64,000 bases of DNA, from the NCBI GenBank assembly GCA_022828595.1, contig JAKGHH010000007.1, forward strand, positions 63,662,727-63,726,726, given 5' to 3'. Source of the stretch: Nelumbo lutea. Taxonomy: Eukaryota > Streptophyta > Magnoliopsida > Proteales > Nelumbonaceae. Positions 56,590 through 64,000 of the stretch are shown here, one piece after another. A program made the position numbers and the translations under genes. Each line of letters begins with the position of its first letter. Position 1 is the stretch's first letter. Below the pieces are notes generated by a model that made no database searches, was not told the DNA's origin, and saw only the letters and a program-made list of their open reading frames with translations.

Positions 56590-58525
56590 TGTTGGACAGT
56601 TTTGTATACCCTTAGCTTTAATCAGAATGATGAAGTTTATGAGTTTATTGTAAATGAATAAAAGTGCATATTTGATTCATGTTCCCTTAGTATGTTTTTG
56701 TGTAATACCCTTAAACTAGACACTTAATGAGACTCGTGTTAGTTTAGAATGTTCAAAGCTAGTGGGTCGGTCTAGGGAGACCTATCCTGATAAGGCTGAC
56801 ACTGTTGTGCCACCAAGTCGGTTGGAGTGGCTTGTCTCAAATGCCAGGGTGAGACCCCAGGCACATACAATGTATGATTAATTGAATCTTTGAACTGGAC
56901 CTGATTTCCAGTATTGCCCTGGACCTTGGAGATTGATGGGCAAAACTGGAAAATTACACCCGACCCCTAGACTCAATTATGATACTGCACTAGGTGTCAG
57001 ATTGGGCTGTCTTTGATGTACCAATCAGTGAGATCCTTAGTGGGGGTCAAAACCTGGGTATGTTGGGACAGTCTGAGAATTCATCTAAGTGGGTGATTAT
57101 AGTGACAGGATCAGCCCCTTTGTCGGACAAAGGTAATGATCAGGGATGCACTCTCACTGATGGAAACCAAAACTGCCGGCAACCGATTTCAATCGTTGAG
57201 ATTTGTTTTGCAAAGTATTTTTTTATATAAGATATAAAAGTATATATATTATGGTTTCTAAAAGGTTTGGCAAAAAGGTTTTAATTCCCGGGATCCATAT
57301 AAGTAAAGAGTGCAACACTGTTCCTTGCAAGCCGAGGGAGAGGTCCTCTTTTGTCGGGCAGTGTATGATCATTATGGCTGAGAGGTTAAGTGTAAGACCA
57401 TTGAGGATAATTCTTGATGGGCTAATCTTGCATCTACCCACAGTCCCTGGGTGTTTACAAGGTTGGCTTGGCCCAGGGACTACTTAGGGTATGTGTTGGG
57501 CCCATAGAGCCCATTTGATGGGTTTCAGGGGGTGCACTGTTCATAGTAGTGTATTCGGCTAGGCCTTGTAATAAAGGCTGGGCCGAACCCATGTGGCTGA
57601 TGTGTAGATCAATGCTTGCGTCCCACGCCATACAAGGAAGCCCAACTGGGCAGCAGTTAGGAAGGTTAAGTGAGCACATAAGCTTAATGGGCCTAAAGCC
57701 CATTTCGAACTAAGCTATTTAATTAGTTAAATATGGGTCAAATTCTAAAATGGATTAGCAGATAGGATAGGGTCTTAACCCTATCCAGATCTGAATGTGA
57801 TTTAGATCTAGAAACCTCCTAATGGGATTAGGAGAAAGCTAATCTAATCTGCAGATAAGATAAGGGTTTATCCTTATACCCTAAAGGTATGTCTGATTCA
57901 AATCAGATTTTGATCAGCAAGTCCTAATTGGATTAGGAGTTGATCCTTTGGGGTTACAAGAGAAGGAAGGGGTGGCAGCCTTTAATAGAGATTATTCACA
58001 TCCTCATGAGTGCTGAAAAACACAAAAGAAAGAATCAAGCAACCCTGTAGAATTCTTTCTTGCCGCCTCCTTGTTCTTGCCGCCCAGTTTGCCAGTTCGA
58101 TCTCCAGTTGTGGGAGAAGTCAAGATTCAATCTTGACATCAGTTCTTTGAGAAAGAATTGATAGGAAGCTAAGCTCACGTGTCATCCTGTTGTTTTCTTG
58201 TGAAGGACAGAATTCTTGGAGAAGAATACTGGTGATTCTGCTCCATCCTATACTGCGCCATCTTTAGTGGGAGCAGTTTTTGGATCCTCCTTGGGCGTAG
58301 ACACCTCCATTGGTAGATATTATTTTCTCTGTATCAGGTATAATCCTCTGCTACTCCTTTTGGTTCAGATCTGGTTCAGTTTATGGTTCAAGATTGATCA
58401 TTAAAAATATGATTTTCTAAATAGGAAATGTGATTCCCAATTGAAAGGGAGAGAATTTTTTTTGAAATTTGCCCCTTTATTCCGCAAGATTTGGGCATCC
58501 GTACGATGGATCTCTCATCCCTTCA
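56590..58525 (+). repeat. Copia solo LTR C7 with perfect target duplication
   Basis: A complete 1936-bp LTR from TGTTGGACAG to CATCCCTTCA, with ATACA directly before (56585-56589) and after (58526-58530). The interrupted integrase reading of C6 continues on the other side. A solo LTR of the same subfamily as C2. ORFs inside are LTR sequence. Confidence 0.95.
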
Positions 58526-58770
58526 ATACATACTGATGTATGTGGTCCCCTGAGTGTTAGGAATCATAACCAGCATGTTTATTTCATTACATTTACCGAT
58601 GATTTCTCATGATATGGTTACGTGTACCTAATGAGACACAAGTTTGAATCCTTTGAAAAGTTCAAAGAGTTCAGACAAGAGGTCAAGAAACAGTTAGGGA
58701 GAGAAATTAAAGTCCGTCGATCAAATTGAGGTGGCGAGTATCTCTCTGACGAATTCAGGGACTACTTGAA
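58526..58770 (+). pseudogene. copia integrase fragment (C6)
   Basis: TDVCGPLSVRNHNQHVYF gives the first catalytic Asp; the segment YVYLMRHKFESFEKFKEF follows. Near 58725 the second Asp has become Asn and the next codon is TGA (RSN*GGEYLSDEF). Another stop replaces Arg near 58610. It ends at the C8 LTR start. Confidence 0.88.
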
Positions 58771-58923
58771 TGTTAGGCAGTTGTACGCCCTTACAGATTG
58801 ATGTACTTATGACATTTATTGTAAATGAATAAAGTGCATATTTGATTCATTTTCTTGTGGTGTGTTTTTATCTAATACCCTTAAATTGGACACTTAATGA
58901 GACACGTGTTAATTTAGAATGTT
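58771..58923 (+). repeat. Copia LTR start fragment (C8)
   Basis: TGTTAGGCAG at 58771 and 153 bp of LTR start like that of C7, then cut by G7 at 58924. It sits inside the integrase of C6, so it is an insertion and not C6's own 3' LTR. Confidence 0.8.
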
Positions 58924-59660
58924 TGATGAGAATAAAATATATCATATTTTTATCCCTCAATATTCAGTCTTTTAAACTTATTTAGTGCCTAATTGGACTC
59001 ACTATTCTTGTATTTTGATTTTGGGCACGAAAGTAGGCGTTATGGGAAAAAGAAGGCGAATCAGGTAATTTTACATAGTTTCGGCACCGTGATATGATCT
59101 AGGCATAACTCTTCTATCCGGACTCCAATTGAGAAGATTCAAGATGCATTGGAAATATAAGGAAAAAATCTACAACTTACCTGTTTTGAGTTTTAATAGA
59201 TTTGGAGTGCATCAAGGTCAAACTCAGGCCCGAAGTCTAAGAAATTTGTAGAGAAGCCCAGTTCGCAGCTGAAGTGATGGATGAAAGGGGAAAACACCAG
59301 AAGTTGCAACTACAAAAGTTAGAGGGTCCGATTTGTGATGATTACAAACAAGGAAGTTTGTTTTTTTTTCTTTTCCTTCTTTTTTTTTTGCATTTATCAT
59401 TTAAGTTGTTTCCACTTTTTCTTAAGTTTTAAGTGTTGGGGGGGGGAGTATAGGTTTTAATTGATTTTTTATTTCAGTTTATAAAAAAACACACTCAACT
59501 CTTTTGAAATCAATTGACACAATATTTTGGGAAAAATTCTTTTGGACCTAGTAATGAAGTACAATTAAGAAATACACGACCTATCTGAAGCCATTCCCTT
59601 TTAAGCTAGTCCTAAATTCAGGTTAAGTAAACAGGGCAAATACTTTACCATTGCTACAAT

Positions 59661-59853
59661 TGGTAGGATGGAGAATAAAATGCACCTACCAGCCAAAAAA
59701 TCCGATGGTAGGATGGAGCATAAAATGCACCTACCAGCCAAGTCATCTGATAGTAGGACGGAGCATAAAATGCACCTACTAGCTAGCAATTCAAAAAGTA
59801 GGATGGAGAATAAAATGCACCTATTGACCAAGTAATCCAAAAGTGCGATGGAG
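59661..59853 (+). repeat. Stem-loop array, 4 units and a half unit (G7 unit 1)
   Basis: Units at 59661 (TGGTAGG/CCTACCA), 59706 (TGGTAGG/CCTACCA), 59751 (TAGTAGG/CCTACTA), 59798 (GTAGG/CCTAT), 45 bp apart, then a broken fifth unit ending at GATGGAG (59841-59853). Confidence 0.9.
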
Positions 59854-60213
59854 CCAACATTGAGTTCTAAATTGTAGGAAACTATTGCAGCATTGAATGA
59901 TTCTCCGGAGTTACAACAGTCAAGTAATGTTCCTCATATTACGTTACCAATTTCTAATGAGAGACCTTTACCCTTTGTTTTGCAGGCCCCTATTTCAGAT
60001 TTGAACCCACCCATAATGGATGAAAGGGGAAAACACCGGAAGTTACAACTACAAAAATTAAAGGATCCGGTTTGTGATGATTACAAACAGAGTAGTTTGT
60101 TTTTTTTCTTTTCCTTCTTCTTTTTGCATTTATAGTTAAGTTACTTCCACCTTTTCTTTTTACCTTACATTGAAGATAATGCGTAGACTAAGTGTGTGTG
60201 GGGGGGGGGGGAT

Positions 60214-60451
60214 TGGTAGGATGGAGCATAAAATGCACTTGCCAGCCAAGTAATCCGATGGTAGGATGGAGCATAAAATGCACCTACCAGTTAAGTAATC
60301 CGATGGTAGGATGGAGCATAAAATGCACCTACCAGCCAAGTCATCTGGTAGTAGGACGGAGCATAAAATGCACCTACTAGCTAGCAATTCAAATAGTAGG
60401 ATGGAGTATAAAATGCACCTACTAACCAAGTAATCCAAAAGTGAGATGGAG
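60214..60451 (+). repeat. Stem-loop array, 5 units and a half unit (G7 unit 2)
   Basis: Units at 60214 (TGGTAGG/CTTGCCA, kept by G·T-type wobble), 60259 and 60304 (TGGTAGG/CCTACCA), 60349 (TAGTAGG/CCTACTA), 60394 (TAGTAGG/CCTACTA), all 45 bp apart; half unit 60439-60451. A run of G (60199-60212) lies directly before the first unit. Confidence 0.9.
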
Positions 60452-61024
60452 TTACCCTTGAGTTCTAATTTTCAGGATACTATTGCAGCATTGATTGATT
60501 CTCCAGATTTACAACAGTCAGGTAATGTTCCTCATATTACGTTACCAATTTCTAATGAGAGACCTTTACCCTTTGTTTTGCAGGCCCCTATTCTAGATTT
60601 AAACCCACTCATAATGGATGAAAGGGGAAAACACCAGAAGTTGCAACTACAAAAGTTAAAGGATCCGGTTTGTGATGATTACAAACAGGGAAGTTTGTTT
60701 CTTTTCTTTTCCTTCTTCTTTTTGCATTTATAGTTAAGTATATTTCCACCTTTTCTTTTTACCTTACATTGAAGATAATTGCGTAGACTAAGTGTGGGGG
60801 GGGGAGTATATAATTGATTTTTTATTTCAGTTCAAAAAAAAGAAAAAAAATCAAAACCTCAACTCTTTTGAAATCAATTGACACAATATTTTGGGAAAAA
60901 TTCTTTTGGACCTAGTAATGAAGTACAATTAAGAAATACACGACCTATCTGAAGCCATTCCCTTTTAAGCTAGTCCTAAATTCAGGTTAAGTAAACAGGG
61001 CAAATACTTTACCATTGCTACAAT

Positions 61025-61235
61025 TGGTAGGATGGAGAATAAAATGCACCTACCAGCCAAAAAATCCGATGGTAGGATGGAGCATAAAATGCACCTACCA
61101 GCCAAGTCATCTGATAGTAGGACGGAGCATAAAATGCACCTACTAGCTAGCAATTCAAAAAGTAGGATGGAGAATAAAATGCACCTATTGACCAAGTAAT
61201 CCAAAAGTGCGATGGAGCATAAAATGCACTCAATT
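61025..61235 (+). repeat. Stem-loop array, 5 units (G7 unit 3)
   Basis: Units at 61025, 61070 (TGGTAGG/CCTACCA), 61115 (TAGTAGG/CCTACTA), 61161 (AGTAGG/CCTATT), 61205 (AAGTGCG/CTCAATT, weakened). The last unit is complete here, unlike in units 1 and 2. Confidence 0.9.
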
Positions 61236-61483
61236 CTTTAGAGGAGAGAAAAATAAAATAAAAAGAGAAAGAAGATGAAAAGGTTTTCCCTGATTTACTA
61301 CCTGGTTTGCAGTAGCAAAAATTGGATTGACCGATGAATGAGTCGTGTATGACTCGGTTGTGTTGATTTAACGGTTCACAATATTTAACCTAGAATATTT
61401 TTGGAGAAGGATGAAGGGGAGTTGAGTTTAAAAATCGGTAGGATAGTTAGTTTGTTGTTATTTTATTTTTGCTTGAATATTGT

Positions 61484-61522
61484 CTTGCCCGAGGACGGGC
61501 AAGGTTTAAGTGTCGGGGGATT
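61484..61522 (+). other. Hairpin and polypurine tract (G7)
   Basis: CTTGCCC-GAGGAC-GGGCAAG (61484-61503), then AAGTGTCGGGGGATT before the LTR. The 61236-61483 stretch has no gene; it holds a small hairpin at 61340-61355. Confidence 0.85.
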
Positions 61523-62551
61523 TGATGAGAATAAAATTATCATATTTTTATCCCTCAATATTCAGTCTTTTAAACTTATTTAGTGCCTAATTGGACTCAC
61601 TATTCTTGTATTTTGATTTAGGGCACGAAAGAAGGTGTTAGGGGAAAAACAAGGCTAATCGGGTAATTTTACACAATTTCGGCACCGTGATATGATCTGG
61701 GCATAACTCTTCCATCTGGATTCCGATTGAGAAGATTCAAGATGCATTGAAAAGATAAGGAAAAAAATCTACAACTTTCGTGTGTTGAGTTTTGATAGAT
61801 TCGGACGGCATCTAGGTCAACATCGGGCCCGAATTCTAAAGAATATTCGTAGAGAAGCCCAGTTCGTAGCTGAAGCCCATTTCGCAGCTGAAGCCCAATT
61901 CGCAGAGAAGCCTTGTAGCAGCCCAATTCATTAAGGAAGCCCAATATGAATGCAAGACTAAGAAACATCAAAGAGTCCTATCAGATTCAATTTTCTATTG
62001 TATTTCTAGAAAGATAAAAGAGAGTAGGATTACTAGATAAGAGATAAGGATAGATTAGATCTAATCTAAGCATTATCTATTAGAGAACTGATCTCCCAAA
62101 GGAGAAAGAAACTCCTTAGAGGAGTAGGAGACAACTCCCTCCTAAAGCTATAAAAAGGGGGATGGACTAGCACCTAGGCCATCATCAAATCCTCCAATAG
62201 AGCTTCAGCCTTCAAGAAGAGCATTCAGCAACCAAGGAGGAAGAAGTAGAGTTCGTCCCCTCTCATCTGGAAGCTGCGATTTCATCATGAAGTGTCTGTA
62301 AGGTTTTAATTTCTGGTTGAAGAGTTAGGGAAGCTTTGATTCTATAAACATTGCGAGATCTAATTGATTTTTATTATAGTTCATTGTTTATGGGTATTCA
62401 TATGTTTTCTGCGATTAACTGTGAGGATTATTTTTATTGATTAAGCAAGAAGGGCCCCTTGCTTATTCAATGAAAATAATCTAGGCGGATTGAACCTCTA
62501 GTTTCGTATATGATTGGTAGCTTCAATCATGGTGGCAACTAACAGAAATTG
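61523..62551 (+). repeat. 3' LTR of G7, truncated
   Basis: TGATGAGAATAAAATTATC start; matches the G4 LTR up to GGTGGCAACTAACAGAAATTGA, then breaks at about 62551. The promoter region near 62148 reads CTATAAAAAGGGGG. Confidence 0.86.
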
Positions 62552-63215
62552 ATCTGGCACCCGAAGTCTCTCCAGAGTCATAGTGGAAGGGCCGAACTGA
62601 TCTGGCACCCGACCTCAGTGGGAGGTGGATGCTAGGTGGCCCGAAGCCACCCATACCTCGGACGGCTGGGCGGCAGAAGAGGCACCCTGAGCGAGGTACC
62701 CACCTCGGGCTCGTCTATGAGACTGTCTACACTAGACATGAAAGCACGGAAGAGAAAAGAAAGTTTGGAAAAGAAAAGGAAGCTCGAGGACTCGCTGTAA
62801 AAGACGCAACCGAACTGAGGAAATGACTGAACTAGAAGACCCGAGCTAGGAACCTCAGACACGAGCTCAATACTGACGCTGAAGACTTTGTGGCGAAGAA
62901 AATGACTAGGGTCCCCCACTATTTATTGCCACTATATCCGGGCATTGATGGTCGAGATTGAGACAATCCGACGACTCTCAAAGAAATCGGCTACGGGCTC
63001 CTCGAGGTGAAATCAATTTAGCGCGTTTTTTTCCATTTGCAAAGTCCAAATTGCGTGATGTCCGCGTGTAAGCCGAATGTGACCCGAGTTTCTTTTGATT
63101 GAGCCAGGCACCAGATCGGTCTGGCCAGGCAAATCGCACCGAAGCCAAATCCACCGGGCGCATCATGAACTCCCCGCACTGGGTCAACACCTCAAAGATA
63201 GGGAGTGGGGGCAAT
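62552..63215 (+). other. GC-rich internal sequence of an unclassified element
   Basis: GC content rises sharply. TCTGGCACCCGA occurs twice (about 62554 and 62601). It ends with a purine tract GATAGGGAGTGGGGGCAAT directly before a TG start at 63216. No domain recognised in either strand; ORFs at 62629-62826 (+) and 62632-62919 (-) overlap and neither looks like a known protein. Probably the 3' noncoding part of another LTR element. Confidence 0.45.
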
Positions 63216-64000
63216 TGATGGAGGGTGATTTGGCCCGACCTCGTAGCACGGGGACACGTGGGTGTGACCTTGCTTAAGTGATGACTTAGCGTGACAGCAC
63301 AGCAAGCGTAGCCGTAACTCGGTGGGAATGGCTCATCGAGTTTAATCTGGCAACTCGGTGGGTTAGTCTACTCGCCGAGAGTCGTCTGGCTTGCACTTTC
63401 TTCCTAAGGCTGAGGCACTCCGAGCTACCTCCAAACTTGGGGCCCTTTGACTTTTCCTAATGCTCGAGCTCCTCCTAGTGGGTTCTAGGCCATTCCCAAA
63501 AAGGAACACCCCAATCCGCCTCTAGACACCCCGAGGTAGAGACACCTCGGGTCAGCGCCGCTAGTGTAGCTCACCATAGGTAGCTCGACAAAACTTGCCA
63601 CAGGCAGCTTGCCGCTTGCAGGGTAGCTCGGTACAGGGTAGCTCACAGAAGAGCAGTTCGGCCTATCATAGGAAGATCTCCTACCTGACAACTATATCTG
63701 GCAAACCTGGAGACTACGACCACGTCTTTTGTCAGACGCTGTTGTGCCCGCCACCTCTGGAAGATGTCCTACATCTAACAAGTACGTACCCTGCAGCGAC
63801 GGCCCCATACGTGCCACCTTAGCCCTGGCTATAATGGTTGCGGTAGGATGACAGTGGTGGTTATACCTGCCCTGACAGAGGCAGGTGAGCTTGATTTGGC
63901 AGAGTACTGCTATAAGTAGTCCCAATCCCAAAGGGCAGGTAATCTCTTGATACCCGCACTATCTGCACTCTTAGCCCCCTTTACTCTTCTCGCATTTTTC
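63216..64000 (+). mobile_element. Start of an LTR of another gypsy-like element
   Basis: TGATGGAGGGTGATTTGG follows a polypurine tract. CTCGGTGGG recurs near 63318 and 63354. A CTATAAGTA box is at 63910-63918, about 700 bp in, as expected for an LTR. The LTR runs off the window, so the length and family are unknown; a Tat-like origin is a guess from the AGTGGGGGCAATTG tract. Confidence 0.5.

Larger units (their letters stand above)
52987..58770 (+). mobile_element. Ty1/copia element C6, 5' part
   Basis: Plus-strand copia: shortened 5' LTR (52987-54074), primer site, leader, gag, protease, GAG-pre-integrase, then after the C7 insertion the first part of integrase to 58770, where C8 interrupts it. 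RT, RNase H and 3' LTR are not seen in the window. Confidence 0.9.
59274..61240 (+). repeat. Tandem triplication of gag tail and stem-loop array (G7)
   Basis: Unit 1 59274-59853, unit 2 59854-60451, unit 3 60452-61240. Both joints lie inside a stem-loop core at GATGGAG and continue with the gag-tail phrase …TTGAGTTCTAA. Units 1 and 3 are nearly identical over the array (59595-59850 against 60960-61215); unit 2 lacks about 400 bp between its purine tract and array. The ORFs 59893-60135 and 60446-60733 are the repeated gag tail (…LNPxIMDERGKH…) and have no start or domain of their own. Confidence 0.88.
58924..62551 (+). mobile_element. Pol-less Athila-related element G7 with triplicated interior
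   Basis: Starts TGATGAGAATAAAATATATC. The 5' LTR is only about 350 bp (58924-59273) before jumping into the gag tail, so primer site and most of gag are missing. The interior is three tandem copies of gag tail, purine tract and stem-loop array (59274-61240), followed by hairpin, polypurine tract and a 3' LTR (61523-62551) that stops short. There is no pol. Confidence 0.88.

Noticed and set aside
58771..58923. 3' LTR of copia C6
   Set aside because: It follows integrase codons directly with no RT, RNase H or polypurine tract, so it is a separate insertion fragment.
60214..60451. CRISPR-like regular repeats
   Set aside because: Eukaryotic retrotransposon context, linkers of about 14 bp that are themselves similar, and position fixed inside elements. 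Not a CRISPR array.
62629..62826. Overlapping ORFs in the GC-rich right end as host coding exons
   Set aside because: Open frames on both strands are expected in GC-rich DNA, and the stretch ends in a polypurine tract and LTR start.

Overview
The window is plant nuclear DNA made almost entirely of nested, decayed LTR retrotransposons. I found no intact host gene, no tRNA or rRNA gene and no intact element ORF. The evidence for a flowering plant is Ty3/gypsy copies of the Athila type (primer site matching the 3' end of tRNA-Asp, DLGAS protease, FMDD reverse transcriptase) interleaved with Ty1/copia copies having about 1.9 kb LTRs and a tRNA-iMet primer site. Such a pile suggests pericentromeric or other gene-poor heterochromatin. 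I cannot name the species. Labels C1-C8 (copia) and G1-G7 (gypsy) are mine.

Layout. 1-6814: copia C1 on the minus strand (window starts inside its 3' LTR). 6815-7845: LTR of another gypsy family (G1), then a 100-N gap. 7946-12186: 3' half of an Athila element (G2). 12187-16687: plus-strand copia LTR pieces (C3) holding a minus-strand copia solo LTR (C2, 12255-14199). 16688-34753: minus-strand copia C4, whose 3' LTR holds Athila G3 (16728-29304, TSD ACCCT), which in turn holds the pol-less element G4 (20329-26283, TSD TTGTC). 34754-36045: plus-strand copia C5. 36046-45665: G6, the most complete Athila. 45666-46972: an unidentified stretch plus a diverged tandem repeat of about 170 bp. 46973-52986: copia and gypsy LTR pieces and a pol-less gypsy (G5). 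52987-58770: plus-strand copia C6 with a perfect solo-LTR insertion (C7, TSD ATACA). 58771-58923: copia LTR scrap C8. 58924-62551: pol-less gypsy G7 with a triplicated interior. 62552-64000: GC-rich sequence with the start of another LTR element.

How the parts relate. G2, G3 and G6 carry gag-protease-RT-RNase H-integrase and are the autonomous type, now dead through stops and frameshifts. G4, G5 and G7 keep a gag remnant and the 3' noncoding block but no pol, so they look like non-autonomous relatives that would have needed enzymes in trans.

The most interesting signal is that 3' noncoding block. It holds a run of short stem-loops, about 45-48 nt apart, with a nearly invariant 17-nt centre (ATGGAGCATAAAATGCA) and arms that change together (GGTAGG/CCTACC, TAGTAGG/CCTACTA, GTGAG/CTCAC, AGGGTGAG/CTCACCCT). 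I count 31 copies in seven arrays. The block also has two polypurine-tract modules, each preceded by a hairpin. In the autonomous elements a covarying double hairpin follows the integrase stop. I know of no description of this block as a structured RNA system, though similar purine-tract motifs seem familiar from other plant gypsy elements.
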